A DNA stretch of 64,000 nt from Acidobacteriaceae bacterium KBS 146 (GCA_000688615.1 JHVA01000001.1:992001-1056000), one strand, 5' to 3'; shown: positions 37,034 to 46,951, counted from the first letter of the stretch. Notes: generated by a model from the sequence alone, not told the origin. Numbers and translations: made by a program.

Positions 37034-37245
37034 GGACCCTCGCAAGTATTTCGACCGCCAGATAAAGACAGAGATAAGGAGCTCAGACTGGTCTCGAAGC
37101 CGGTCCGTAAGCCGCGCTGCTCTTCTAGCTGTCGTTACGGTCATCCTTCCAAAATCATGTGAATAGAGGAATAATTCGCAGTCTGTTAACAATTGGAAAC
37201 TCACTGCTGCGCGACGATGGAGGGTTTCAGGTGGCCGATTTTCGC

Positions 37246-37271
37246 ACGGACGCCATCCGCATGGTGTCCGT
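37246..37271 (+). promoter_or_regulatory. Leader hairpin just upstream of the GH20 gene
   Basis: ACGGACGCCAT and ATGGTGTCCGT form an 11-bp stem (one G-U pair) with a CCGC tetraloop, ending 30 nt before the GH20 ATG. No U tract follows. It may be a leader structure or a weak operator. No good ribosome binding site is visible before the start codon at 37301. Confidence 0.35.
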
Positions 37272-37300
37272 CCCTCGGTAACTGATTTACCGTTATCGAC

Positions 37301-39427
37301 ATGCGATTTTTCTCACCCTTTTCCTTGCTGCTTGCTGCCTTGAGTGTGTCTGCGGGTGCCCAGTCACCGCTGAAGCTCATCCCGATCCCGCGGGAGGTCC
37401 AGCCAGGGACGACCCAGCCCCTCCCCCAGGGTGTTCAAATCACATGTGTTTCCCCATGTTCCCCGGAAGACGCCTTTGCCGTCGACGATCTCAAGAGTTA
37501 CCTCACCTCGCAAGGGATCGATATAACCGCCAGTGCTCCGGTCAATATTTTGATCACCCGTTACGGCTCCCCTATCTCCAAGTCCATCCTGAGTGATGCT
37601 ACCCCCGGGAAAAAGCCGCAGGCGGACTTTCCTGCCGAGATGAAGGCCGAAGGCTATGCCATCATTCCAGACGGCAAAGGTCTGGCGATTACAGCAGACA
37701 GCGGCTCAGGAATCTTCTACGCGCTGCAAACCACCAAACAGCTGTTTACCGGTTACGGTCCCTCCGCCACTCTCCATACCGCAACCATCCGTGACTGGCC
37801 GGCGATGCGCTACCGCGGTCTCAGTGACGACCTCTCCCGCGGCCCCTTCCCGACCTTCGAGTTTCAGAAAAAACAGATTCGTGTGCTGGCGGCGTACAAG
37901 GTCAACATTTACTCACCCTACTTCGAGCACACCATGCAGTACACCGGCCTCCCGCTCATGGCGCCTCCTGGCGGAACCCTGACCCAGGAGCAGGCCCGCG
38001 AGCTCGTCGCCTACGCGACGAAATACCACATCACCATCATCCCCGAGCAGGAGGCCTTTGGCCATCTCCACTACCTGTTGAACTGGGAGAAGTACGCCCC
38101 CATTGCCGAGACCGCCCACGGGCAGGTCCTCGCTCCTGGCCAGGCCGACGCAAAAAAGCTCACCCACGACATGTTCAGCGAACTCGCCCAGGTCTTCCCC
38201 GGTCACTTCCTTCACCTTGGAGCCGATGAGACAGTCGAGCTGGGCAAGGGCCAGACCAAGGCCGAAGTCGACGCGAAGGGACTCGGCTCCGTCTATCTCG
38301 GCTTCCTGCAGCAGATCGTCGCCGACCTTCAACCCTTAAATCGCAAGTTGCTCTTCTGGGGAGACATCGCCTACAAGGAGCCCGAACTTCTCAAGCAGCT
38401 TCCCAGCTCTTTTAAGAAAGCCACCATCGCCGTCCCCTGGGAGTACAACCCCCACCCGGACGGCTTCGACCGCTATATTAAGCCTTTCACCGATGCAGGC
38501 TTCGAGACCTGGGTCGCCCCCGGCATCAATAACTGGTCGCGGGTCTATCCCAACTGGAATAACGGCCTCGAAAACATTCAGCGGTTCACCGCCGACGGCC
38601 AGCGGCTGGGCGCCGTAGGCCAGCTAAACACCATCTGGGACGATGACGGGGAAGCTCTCGCCAACGCCAACTGGTACGGCATCCTCTTCGGCGCTGAAGC
38701 TGCCTGGCACAAGGGCAGCGCCCTCATTCCCGCCTTCCAGTCCAGCTTCGGCCAGACCTTCCATGGCGATACCACCGGCAAAATCGATGAAGCCCAGCGA
38801 GAGATGATGGCGGCCCACAAGCTGCTCAAGGACTCTCCCTACAAGACTGACGGCCAGGACCTGCTCTTCTGGCAGGACCCGTGGAACGCCGATGGACAGC
38901 GAATCGCCGGTCAGCTCCGCCCTGTTCTCCCGGAACTTCGTCTGCACGCCGAGCGTGCCCTCATCCTGGTCTCCGAAGCTCGCACCGCCAACCCCAACCT
39001 ACGCGAAACGGACGCTCTCGATGTTCTTGAGCTTGGCGCACGGCGTATGGACCTGATTGGCCTCAAATTTCAGATCTCGGACGAGATTGCCGCCAGCTAC
39101 GCGCACGCCTTCGCCCTGCAGACCTCTAAAACCAAAGACGACCGCGAAGAACTCGCACGCGAGTTGAACGCCATCAATGCCGTCAACGGCAAGCTGCAGG
39201 ATCTTCGCAACAACTACTCCCTGCTGCGCGATCTCTACGAGCAGGCCTGGCTCAAGAGCAACCGGCCATACTTTCTGCGCAACAATCTGGAGCGGTACGA
39301 CTACACCATCCAGATGTGGCTCAGCCGCATCGACCGGATGCGGGTCGCACAACGCCAGTGGGTCAACTCTCAGACGATCCCGCCGGCAGCGGAGCTGGGA
39401 ATCCCGGCGCCTGTCGTAACACAATAG
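37301..39427 (+). CDS. Secreted GH20 beta-N-acetylhexosaminidase-like glycosidase
   Basis: A 708-residue secreted enzyme (signal MRFFSPFSLLLAALSVSAGA). Residues about 25-160 are the N-terminal GH20 alpha/beta domain (ADSGSGIFYALQTTKQLF). The barrel follows, with RYRGLSDDLSRGPFP, IIPEQEAFGHLHY and the catalytic pair D309-E310 in HLGADETVELG. A long helical C-terminal region (about 510-690) is unusual in classical hexosaminidases. GH20 enzymes release terminal GlcNAc or GalNAc by substrate-assisted catalysis. NagA and the muramidase fusion follow on the same strand, so chitin or cell-wall sugars are the likely source. Confidence 0.85.
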   Translation: MRFFSPFSLLLAALSVSAGAQSPLKLIPIPREVQPGTTQPLPQGVQITCVSPCSPEDAFAVDDLKSYLTSQGIDITASAPVNILITRYGSPISKSILSDATPGKKPQADFPAEMKAEGYAIIPDGKGLAITADSGSGIFYALQTTKQLFTGYGPSATLHTATIRDWPAMRYRGLSDDLSRGPFPTFEFQKKQIRVLAAYKVNIYSPYFEHTMQYTGLPLMAPPGGTLTQEQARELVAYATKYHITIIPEQEAFGHLHYLLNWEKYAPIAETAHGQVLAPGQADAKKLTHDMFSELAQVFPGHFLHLGADETVELGKGQTKAEVDAKGLGSVYLGFLQQIVADLQPLNRKLLFWGDIAYKEPELLKQLPSSFKKATIAVPWEYNPHPDGFDRYIKPFTDAGFETWVAPGINNWSRVYPNWNNGLENIQRFTADGQRLGAVGQLNTIWDDDGEALANANWYGILFGAEAAWHKGSALIPAFQSSFGQTFHGDTTGKIDEAQREMMAAHKLLKDSPYKTDGQDLLFWQDPWNADGQRIAGQLRPVLPELRLHAERALILVSEARTANPNLRETDALDVLELGARRMDLIGLKFQISDEIAASYAHAFALQTSKTKDDREELARELNAINAVNGKLQDLRNNYSLLRDLYEQAWLKSNRPYFLRNNLERYDYTIQMWLSRIDRMRVAQRQWVNSQTIPPAAELGIPAPVVTQ

Positions 39428-39434
39428 CTCCGGG

Positions 39435-39469
39435 CAGAAGCGACTGGCAGTTCCTGCTGGTCGCTTCTG
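39435..39469 (+). terminator. Hairpin between GH20 and nagA genes
   Basis: CAGAAGCGAC (39435-39444) pairs with GTCGCTTCTG (39460-39469), and the loop can pair further. It begins 8 bp after the GH20 stop. The tail TCAAAACTC is not U-rich, so termination is probably partial. Confidence 0.5.
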
Positions 39470-39534
39470 TCAAAACTCTCCCATTTATTTCCGTTACTTC
39501 TCTTTCTCTCCTACGCGGATTAAACTGGACCGTG

Positions 39535-40701
39535 ATGTCCCAAACTCTGCAAGCTCGCCGCCTGATCACTGCCTCTCAGATCATCGAATGGCCTACCGTT
39601 AGCATCTCCAGCGATGGCACCATCGCAGGGATTGAGCCGGACTCCGCTCCGAGAACGGCAAACACGACGTTGGCCAGCACCTTCTTTGATATTCACACCC
39701 ATGGGGGCGCCGGACATGACGTCATGGAGGCCACGCCCGAGGCGTTCAGCAAGGTAAGCAGCTTCTTCGCCGGACATGGTGTCGGTCAATATCTTCCGAC
39801 GACAGTAACGGCCTCTGTGGATAAGACACTGGCGTCGCTGGAAGGCATTGCGCGCGAGATTGAGCGCGCCTCGACCTCAGCGTGGGACGCGCTGCACGCC
39901 CGTCCCATCGGCATTCATCTCGAGGGTCCGTTCATCTCGCACGCGAAACGCGGTGTGCATCCGCCAGCCGATATCCTTCCTCCCGACATCGGACTGTTCG
40001 ACCGTTTCCAGCAGGCAGCCGTCGGGCATATTCGCCTTATCACCATCGCGCCAGAGGTCCCGGGAGCGCTCGACCTGATCCATCACTGTGCCGAACGAGG
40101 CATCCGCGTCAGCATCGGACATACGAACGCAACGGCTCAGGAGGCACGCGCCGGAATTGAAGCCGGGGGCCGCAGCACGACCCACACCTTCAACGCCATG
40201 CGACCGCTGGAGCATCGCGAGCCAGGTGTACTGGGCGTGGCGCTGGACGAGGAGGCTCTCTATGCCGAGCTCATCTGCGACGGTGTCCACGTCGCGCCAG
40301 AGCTCGTACGCCTATGGCTCAAAGCAAAAGGTCCGCATCATGCCATCCTTGTGACCGACAGCATGGCCGCCGCCGGAATGCCGGAAGGGGAGTACGTTCT
40401 GGGAACCTTTGCGGTCAAGGTAGCCAATGGCCGGGCCTTCGCGGCGGACGATCTGGACCAGGGCAAACATACCCTGGCAGGCAGCGTCCTTACGCTCGAT
40501 CGGGCCGTCTCTAACCTGCAGCGCTTTACCGGTGCCCCGCTCGAAGTCGCTAGTCGGCTTGCATCGCGCAATCCCGCCATTCTGTTGGGGCTGGGAGATC
40601 TGATCGACGGCATGGAGCCGGGCCGACCAGCAAACATAAACATCTTCAATGAGGCGGGAGAGCTCGAACGCACCCTGCTCCATGGCAAGGCCGTCTGCTA
40701 G
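39535..40701 (+). CDS. nagA: N-acetylglucosamine-6-phosphate deacetylase
   Basis: A 388-residue amidohydrolase. FFDIHTHGGAGHDVMEAT carries the metal-site HxH, GIHLEGPFI the metal-ligand Glu, SIGHTNATAQEARAG and STTHTFNAMRPL further ligands, and LVTDSMAAAGMPEGEY the catalytic Asp275. It removes acetyl from GlcNAc-6-phosphate in the cytoplasm, giving glucosamine-6-phosphate for glycolysis or wall synthesis. Placed between a hexosaminidase and the muramic-acid fusion, it fits amino-sugar recycling. The ATG at 39535 is chosen; a GTG directly before it (39532) is possible, and upstream in-frame codons overlap GH20. Confidence 0.92.
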   Translation: MSQTLQARRLITASQIIEWPTVSISSDGTIAGIEPDSAPRTANTTLASTFFDIHTHGGAGHDVMEATPEAFSKVSSFFAGHGVGQYLPTTVTASVDKTLASLEGIAREIERASTSAWDALHARPIGIHLEGPFISHAKRGVHPPADILPPDIGLFDRFQQAAVGHIRLITIAPEVPGALDLIHHCAERGIRVSIGHTNATAQEARAGIEAGGRSTTHTFNAMRPLEHREPGVLGVALDEEALYAELICDGVHVAPELVRLWLKAKGPHHAILVTDSMAAAGMPEGEYVLGTFAVKVANGRAFAADDLDQGKHTLAGSVLTLDRAVSNLQRFTGAPLEVASRLASRNPAILLGLGDLIDGMEPGRPANINIFNEAGELERTLLHGKAVC

Positions 40702-40821
40702 CTCCATCCGGTCTCCACGAGGTACCGATAGGTTCGACCTCTCGTTTCTCTCTTTCCGGCATTGCGCGTCACGGCAGATTCTTCGGCCCTTTCTTATTGA
40801 TTTCGCTATAAACTCGCTCTC

Positions 40822-43800
40822 ATGCCCGCTGCCGTTTCTGCATCACACCTGCACCTTTTTGACCTGGTCCTGATCGTTGTCTACCTGGCTGGAATTACCT
40901 TGTTCGGCCTTCAATTCCGCGAAGCCAAAGGCTCTCCTTCCCGCAGCCTGAAGAGCTACTTTCTTGCGGACCGCAGCGTTCCCTGGTGGGCTATCGCCCT
41001 CTCGATCGTCTCTGCAGAGACCAGCACCCTGACGATCATCAGCGTCCCTGGTGTCGCCTTCGCCGGCGACTTCGGTTTCCTGCAGATCATCATCGGATAT
41101 ATGCTCGGCCGCGTCGTGGTGGCTGCGCTCTTCCTGCCCCGCTACTTCCAGGGCGAGATGCTCACCGCCTATCAGCTCATCGATCAACGATTCGGCGGCA
41201 CACTCCACAAGATGACCGCGGGCCTTTTTCTTGTTACCCGCGCTGCCGCCGAAGGTGTTCGAGTCTTCGCCGTCTCCATCGTTGTAGGCATCGCCATCGG
41301 GACAGGAGACGTGCTCTCCATCGCCATCATCTCGGCGCTGACGTTGATCTATACCTTTGAAGGCGGAATGACCGCCGTCATCTGGACCGATGTTGTTCAG
41401 ATGGCTCTCTACATCGCCGGAACCTTAGTCGCCATCGCCACCCTTGGAACCCATGTCCCTGGCGGCTGGCATCACATCCATACACTCGCCTCGGCAGCAG
41501 GCAAGTTCCGGATCTTCGATTTCGCTCTCAGCCTCAGCCAGACATACACCTTCTGGGCTGGCGTCATCGGCGGAACCTTTCTCACCATGGCCTCGCACGG
41601 GACCGAACAGCTGATGGTGCAGCGTCTGCTCGCCGCCAAAAATCTTGGAGAATCACGACTCGCTCTGCTCTCGTCGGGAGTCGTCATCTTCGTCCAGTTC
41701 ACCTTGTTCCTTCTGATCGGCGTCGGCCTATGGGTCTTCTATGGTGGCTCGCCTGCCGCCAACCTTGCTCCCGACCGCCTCTTCCCCGCATTTATCGTGC
41801 ATGAAATGCCTATAGGCGTCGCCGGACTGCTGATCGCCGCAATTCTGGCCGCCGCCATGTCGAATCTCTCAGCAGCTCTCAACTCCCTCTCCTCAACTAC
41901 GGTCGTAGATTTTTATATGCGATGGAGACCGGAGGCGGATGACCGCGAACGCATGATGATCTCCCGCTCTTCCACCGTCGTCTGGGCGTTTGTGCTCTTC
42001 GCAATCGCCGTGTACAGCATCCATGCCGGCGGAAAGGGACACGTGGTCGAGATCGGCCTTTCGATCGCCTCGGTCGCCTATGGAGCCCTGCTGGGCGTCT
42101 TTCTTCTCGGAACCCTCACCCGCATGGCCACCGAAGCCGGAGCCATTGTAGGTATGATCGCCGGTTTCGCGGTCAACATCGCACTCTGGCTGCAGCCTGC
42201 TCCCATTCACTTCGCCAGCCTTCCCCTCTTTGGAGATACGACATTGCCCCGCGTCGCCTGGACCTGGTACGTCTTCCTTGGTGCTCTCGTCACCTTTCTG
42301 GTTGGCCTCATCGCCAGCAAGCTTTTACCGAAGCCTCGCACTTCCTCTATGAAAAAGGCGGCAGTGGTAGGCGCAGTCCTCGTCGCTCTCTTTTCCGTAT
42401 CGTTTTCTTGCGAAGCGAAGACGCCTGCTCCTCAGGCCACGCGCGTTCCTCATCGGCGTAGCGCCTCGATGGCTGCAAAGACAGGTCCACAGGCCGCTGC
42501 GGACTTCACTCCCATCTCCACCTTGATGAACAACGCCATTGCCGAGCACAAACTTCCCGGCGCCGTCATTGTCGTCGGCCACGATGGAAAGGTTCTCTTC
42601 CACCAGGCTTACGGGTATCGCAAGGTAGCGGGTGAGGTCAGCCCCGACGGGGCGACCACAGCAGAGCCCATGACCGAAAACACGATCTTCGACATGGCGT
42701 CGCTGACCAAGTGTCTTGCCACCGCGACCGCGATGATGCAGCTCTACGAGCAGGGGAAGTACCAGTTCGACGATCCGGTCGCAAAGTACCTTCCCGAGTT
42801 CGCTGCTAACGGCAAAGACAAGGTCACTATCCGCGAACTCCTCACGCACTACTCCGGCCTCGCTCCCGACGTCTCCCTCAAAGACCCATGGGGCCTCTCT
42901 GCGCCCGACAAAGCCGAGGGCATCAAGCGTGCAATGGAGTCAAAGCCAGACAATCCTCCCGGCGTAAAGTTCGTCTACTCCGACATCAACTTCATCACGC
43001 TGGGTGCTCTGGTCGAAAAACTCTCCGGTCAGCCGGAAGACGAATATGTTCAGCAACACATCTTCATGCCCTTGAAGATGACGGATACCTACTACCATCC
43101 ATTCGCGAAAGCCTGTGGCCCGGAGAAAGCCTACGGAGCCTCGGTCGAGCTTCCTTCTCCTGCAAAGCCTTCGCAGAACGCAGACGGAACCATGACCGCA
43201 AGGCCCGCGGACTATGCCTGCCCGCCGTCAGACTGGATCACCTCTGCCGTCATTCCCCGCACCGCTCCTACCGCGCATGACGATGAATCCAAGGACAACC
43301 CCGCCCTCAACCCGGACTTCGACCACCTTCTGCGCGGTACCGTCCACGATCCCACGACTCGCCGCATGGGCGGAGTCGCCGGACACGCCGGAGTCTTCTC
43401 CACCGCACACGATATCTCCCTCTACGCGCAGGCACTGCTGGATAAACTCACAAAAAATACCGGTCCCTTCCCGCTCAAACAGTCCACGCTCAAGTTGATG
43501 AGCACACCCCAGCAGCCCTCCACTGCAGAAGACGGTGCAACGATCTTTACTCCCGATGGCAAGGTCACCAAGGGCGTTGCCACACGCGGATTCGGTTGGG
43601 ATATTAACACGGCCTTCTCGCGTCCCCGCGGAAGCATCTTCCCCATCGGCTCCTTCGGTCACACCGGCTTTACGGGTACGACGCTGTGGATGGATCCGCA
43701 GTCCGACACCTACGTCGTGCTGCTTGCGAACGCCGTTCATCCCCGCGGCAATCCGCCCATCTCTGCATTGCGTGGACTGGTCGCAACCGCTGCGGCGGAG

Positions 43801-45072
43801 GCTCTGCATCTCTATGGTAGTCAGCCGGCAACCAGAACGCTCACTGGCATTGACGTCCTCGAATCCACTCACTATGCCGATCTCGCCGATGCCGCCAAAC
43901 GCCACGGCAACCACCTTCGCTTAGGTATCCTCACCAACCAGTCTGGCGTCGACACGCAGGGACAACGCACCGTCGATCTGCTCGCCACCGACGCCGCCAA
44001 AGCCGTACCCGGTCTCGAGCTGAAGGCCATCTTCTCTCCCGAACATGGCCTCTTCGGAACCAAAGACGAAGCTGGCATCTCGGGCGAAGTCGATCCCACG
44101 ACGCACATCCACGTGACGTCGCTCTACGGTGCTACACCCGCGTCGCGCCACCCCACCCACGATATGCTCAAGGACCTCGACGCCATCGTCGTCGACCTCC
44201 AGGATGCAGGTGTCCGGTTCTACACCTACGAAGCGCAGACCGGATACTTCGTCGAGGCGGCCGCTGCCGAAAAGCGGCTCGGCCATCAGCTTGAGATCAT
44301 CGTGCTGGACCGCCCCAACATTATCGGGGGCATCGGTGTCCAGGGGCCCGTCTCGGATGAGGGTAAGGAAGCTTATGTCAACTACATGCCATTGCCCATT
44401 CGCCATGGCATGACCCTCGGCGAGCTCACTCGTTACATCAATGGAGAGCGGCGACTGCCTTCGGCTGGCTCACCTAACGTCCGCGAGCCCCTCGGCGCTT
44501 CCGTATCCGTCGTCAAAATGCAAGGCTGGCAGCGGTCCATGTACTACGATCAGACGGGCCTCCCGTGGATCAGTCCCAGTCCCAATCTGCGTTCAGTAAA
44601 TGCCGCTACCCTCTATCCCGGTATCGAGCTACTGCAGTTCACCAACGTCTCTGTCGGTCGCGGAACTACGATCCCCTTCGAGAACATCGCGGCGCCCTTC
44701 TTCGACGCACCGGCGCTAGTGGCCGCTCTTAACGCACGCAACATTCCAGGCATCAGCTTCTCAGCCTCTTCGGTCACCATCGGCGAGGACGCCAACCACT
44801 ATCCCTACCACGGACAGACGCTGCCCGCCGTCCACTTCACGGTGACCGACCGCAATCTTCTTGACTCACCCGAGCTGGGCATCGAACTGATCTCGGCCAT
44901 CCGCAAGCTCTATCCGCAGCAGTTCAATATTTCTCGCATCGACCGTCTCCTCGTCAGCGTCAATACCGTTCTTGCCATCCAGAACAACGAGGATCCGCGC
45001 AGTATTGCGAAGTCATGGGAACGGGAGCTCGATGCCTTCCGGCAGCGCCGCTCCCAGTACCTTCTCTATTGA
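40822..45072 (+). CDS. Three-part fusion: SSS symporter, AmiE/beta-lactamase-fold amidase, NamZ-type muramidase (DUF1343)
   Basis: One 1416-codon frame joins three families. Residues about 1-505 are a sodium:solute symporter with 13 or so helices (YFLADRSVPWWAIALSIVSA). Residues 510-538 look like a former signal peptide (MKKAAVVGAVLVALFSVSF). Residues about 545-965 are a serine beta-lactamase-fold enzyme with S627-LTK (MASLTKCLA), Y719-SD and H947-TG. Residues about 985-1416 are DUF1343/NamZ (LGILTNQSGVD, IFSPEHGLFG with E1074, VVDLQDAGVRFYTY, VSVGRGTTIPFENIAAPF). In Bacillus, NamZ is an exo-N-acetylmuramidase and YbbE/AmiE an amidase on MurNAc peptides; Tannerella takes up MurNAc with an SSS transporter. 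The fusion would couple release and uptake of MurNAc, which is inference. No stop, frameshift sign or Shine-Dalgarno is seen at the junction. Confidence 0.88.
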   Translation: MPAAVSASHLHLFDLVLIVVYLAGITLFGLQFREAKGSPSRSLKSYFLADRSVPWWAIALSIVSAETSTLTIISVPGVAFAGDFGFLQIIIGYMLGRVVVAALFLPRYFQGEMLTAYQLIDQRFGGTLHKMTAGLFLVTRAAAEGVRVFAVSIVVGIAIGTGDVLSIAIISALTLIYTFEGGMTAVIWTDVVQMALYIAGTLVAIATLGTHVPGGWHHIHTLASAAGKFRIFDFALSLSQTYTFWAGVIGGTFLTMASHGTEQLMVQRLLAAKNLGESRLALLSSGVVIFVQFTLFLLIGVGLWVFYGGSPAANLAPDRLFPAFIVHEMPIGVAGLLIAAILAAAMSNLSAALNSLSSTTVVDFYMRWRPEADDRERMMISRSSTVVWAFVLFAIAVYSIHAGGKGHVVEIGLSIASVAYGALLGVFLLGTLTRMATEAGAIVGMIAGFAVNIALWLQPAPIHFASLPLFGDTTLPRVAWTWYVFLGALVTFLVGLIASKLLPKPRTSSMKKAAVVGAVLVALFSVSFSCEAKTPAPQATRVPHRRSASMAAKTGPQAAADFTPISTLMNNAIAEHKLPGAVIVVGHDGKVLFHQAYGYRKVAGEVSPDGATTAEPMTENTIFDMASLTKCLATATAMMQLYEQGKYQFDDPVAKYLPEFAANGKDKVTIRELLTHYSGLAPDVSLKDPWGLSAPDKAEGIKRAMESKPDNPPGVKFVYSDINFITLGALVEKLSGQPEDEYVQQHIFMPLKMTDTYYHPFAKACGPEKAYGASVELPSPAKPSQNADGTMTARPADYACPPSDWITSAVIPRTAPTAHDDESKDNPALNPDFDHLLRGTVHDPTTRRMGGVAGHAGVFSTAHDISLYAQALLDKLTKNTGPFPLKQSTLKLMSTPQQPSTAEDGATIFTPDGKVTKGVATRGFGWDINTAFSRPRGSIFPIGSFGHTGFTGTTLWMDPQSDTYVVLLANAVHPRGNPPISALRGLVATAAAEALHLYGSQPATRTLTGIDVLESTHYADLADAAKRHGNHLRLGILTNQSGVDTQGQRTVDLLATDAAKAVPGLELKAIFSPEHGLFGTKDEAGISGEVDPTTHIHVTSLYGATPASRHPTHDMLKDLDAIVVDLQDAGVRFYTYEAQTGYFVEAAAAEKRLGHQLEIIVLDRPNIIGGIGVQGPVSDEGKEAYVNYMPLPIRHGMTLGELTRYINGERRLPSAGSPNVREPLGASVSVVKMQGWQRSMYYDQTGLPWISPSPNLRSVNAATLYPGIELLQFTNVSVGRGTTIPFENIAAPFFDAPALVAALNARNIPGISFSASSVTIGEDANHYPYHGQTLPAVHFTVTDRNLLDSPELGIELISAIRKLYPQQFNISRIDRLLVSVNTVLAIQNNEDPRSIAKSWERELDAFRQRRSQYLLY

Positions 45073-45189
45073 CCGTCCCGTTTTTGAGCTTGTGGATATA
45101 TTCAATTCGCTACTCGATTCACAAATTCACAACAATAGCGTTCGTTCTGCCGCACAATAGAAAGACCCTCAATGGGAGGAAGGGATCGT

Positions 45190-45864
45190 ATGCCGCGCAT
45201 TAACTTTCACCAGCAGCTTGCCGCTCTCAAGGACAAGCTTCTCGCTATGGCGGCGCTCTCCCAGCAGGCGCTCTCGCTTGCGCTCGAGTCGTACCTGACC
45301 GGCAACCTCAGCCTCTGCGAGCACGTCAAGGAGATTGAAGCCGCCATCAATGCCGCCGAACGAGATGTCGACGAGATGGCCTACGACCTTCTCGCCAAAG
45401 AGCAGCCCATGGCTATCGATCTTCGCTTCATTCTTGCCGTCATCAAGATCAATGGCGACCTCGAGCGCATCGGCGACCAGGCCTCCAACATCGCCCAGCG
45501 CGTCCAGGCTCTCGACAGCGTTCCCCTGATCGAGCTCCCCATCGATATTCCGGACATGGGAGAGAAGGTCGGGGTCATGATTCGCACTGCCCTCCAGTCG
45601 CTTCTCGAAGCCGATGCCCGCCTCGCCGAGCAGGTGCTCGCAATGGACGATGATGTTGACGAGATGAATCGCGTGGTTCAGGCAGATCTCGTAAAGCTGA
45701 TGCAGCTCCGGCCTGAGATCAGCGCGCAGGCGCTTAACGCAATCATCGTCTCCCGCAACCTCGAGCGCTCTGCCGATCACGCCACCAACATCGCAGAGGA
45801 CGTCATCTTCTGGGTGCGCGGATCCGACGTCCGCCATAAGCACTCTCTCGCAGAAGCGGAATAG
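45190..45864 (+). CDS. phoU: PhoU-family phosphate regulator
   Basis: A 224-residue all-helical protein with two PhoU repeats, each with metal-binding acidic motifs: ERDVDEMAYDLLAKEQPMAI with LERIGDQASNIAQR, and DDDVDEMNRVVQADLVKLM with LERSADHATNIAEDV. PhoU links the Pst phosphate importer to the PhoR sensor and limits phosphate uptake. No pst or pho gene is adjacent, so it stands alone here. The ATG at 45190 is preferred because GGAGGAAGGGA precedes it; an in-frame ATG at 45172 overlaps that ribosome binding site. A strong hairpin follows the stop. Confidence 0.93.
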   Translation: MPRINFHQQLAALKDKLLAMAALSQQALSLALESYLTGNLSLCEHVKEIEAAINAAERDVDEMAYDLLAKEQPMAIDLRFILAVIKINGDLERIGDQASNIAQRVQALDSVPLIELPIDIPDMGEKVGVMIRTALQSLLEADARLAEQVLAMDDDVDEMNRVVQADLVKLMQLRPEISAQALNAIIVSRNLERSADHATNIAEDVIFWVRGSDVRHKHSLAEAE

Positions 45865-45885
45865 CCCTCCGCACGCTCTTCCGAA

Positions 45886-45918
45886 CGGTGTACCTGCACC
45901 TATCCTGCAGGTACACCG
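45886..45918. terminator. Hairpin terminator between convergent phoU and SDR genes
   Basis: CGGTGTACCTGCA (45886-45898) pairs perfectly with TGCAGGTACACCG (45906-45918) over 13 bp with a 7-nt loop, followed by CTTTCATC. It sits 22 bp after the phoU stop and 7 bp from the opposing stop, so it may serve both strands. Confidence 0.7.
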
Positions 45919-45924
45919 CTTTCA

Positions 45925-46821
45925 TCATGCCCCGAAGTAGCGCTCGTGGTCGATGTCGGCGAGCAGCCCTGGCTGCTTCGGCTCCCATCCAAACTGCTCC
46001 CGCGTCGCTTTGCTCGAGCTCGAAAGATCGGTAGCCGCAAATCTCCCGAACCAGCCAAAATGATCCTTCGCTTCTTCCGCACTCTTGCTGACAACCGGCA
46101 GGTTCAGGCGTCGGCCAATCACTTTTGCGATCTCTTTGAAGGGCACTCCCTCTTCAGCGATGGCGTGATACCGCGCTCCGACGGCGTTCTTTTCAAGGGC
46201 AAGCCGATAGACCAGTGCAGCATCGAGGCGATGCACAGCAGGCCATCGATTTGAACCGTCGCCGACATACGCTGCGATCCCCTTCTCACGCGCGAGCTGG
46301 ATGAGTATGGGGACGAACCCATGATCTCCATCACCGTGGACGGAAGGTGGCAGTCGAACTACGGATGCGCGAACACCACGCTCCAACAGCTGGGTGGCCG
46401 CCGCCTCTGAAGCCCGCGGGTAGACGGTAGGGTCCGGCGGAGGCGGGGCATCTTCCTCGGTTGACGTGCGGTCGACTACCAGCATCGCTACCCCCGAGGT
46501 CACAAGCAACGGACGGTCCGAGCTCTCGAGCGCGGTGCCGAGCGCATCGATGGCGCGCCTGTCCAGCTCGCAGTTCTCCACAAACTTCGAGAAGTCATGG
46601 TTGAACGCGGTGTGGATCACGCCGTCCGAGACAGCGGCTCCCCTGCGTAGACTTTCAAGGTCCGTGAGATCTCCACGATGGACCTCCGCCCCCGCGGCCG
46701 CAAGGGATCTCGCGCCCTCCTCGGAACGAACAAGTCCGAGCACCTGATGACCCGCTCTGATGAGTTCATCTACAACGGCAGAGCCGACAAAGCCCGTAGC
46801 GCCGGTGACAAAAACACGCAT
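45925..46821 (-). CDS. NAD(P)-dependent epimerase/dehydratase-like extended SDR
   Basis: A 298-residue atypical [23 protein letters not shown] is the Rossmann GxxGxxG site, followed by [40 protein letters not shown] and [17 protein letters not shown] are typical of NmrA/epimerase-like members. The YxxxK pair is not obvious, so catalysis cannot be assumed. It is divergent from an AraC-type regulator with a 130-bp gap, a common arrangement in which the regulator controls the reductase. AAGGAG lies 8 nt before the ATG at 46821; the longer in-frame extension to 46995 overlaps the AraC gene and is rejected. Confidence 0.85.
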   Translation of the reverse strand: MRVFVTGATGFVGSAVVDELIRAGHQVLGLVRSEEGARSLAAAGAEVHRGDLTDLESLRRGAAVSDGVIHTAFNHDFSKFVENCELDRRAIDALGTALESSDRPLLVTSGVAMLVVDRTSTEEDAPPPPDPTVYPRASEAAATQLLERGVRASVVRLPPSVHGDGDHGFVPILIQLAREKGIAAYVGDGSNRWPAVHRLDAALVYRLALEKNAVGARYHAIAEEGVPFKEIAKVIGRRLNLPVVSKSAEEAKDHFGWFGRFAATDLSSSSKATREQFGWEPKQPGLLADIDHERYFGA

Positions 46822-46951
46822 GACACTTCTCCTTAGGTATTCCTGAGTGACCGCATCTTCAACGGTTACGTCATCCTCAAGATAGGCGAGCGAGAGAATA
46901 CGATCTATACTCAAAAGTCCTGACAATCTTCGCGATCGTCCGGCATTCCGT

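Noticed and set aside
42301..42420. Frameshift or missed stop making an artificial fusion of transporter and amidase
   Set aside because: The frame is continuous without codon anomalies and there is no Shine-Dalgarno at the internal Met. A sequencing error cannot be fully excluded and is noted in the finding.
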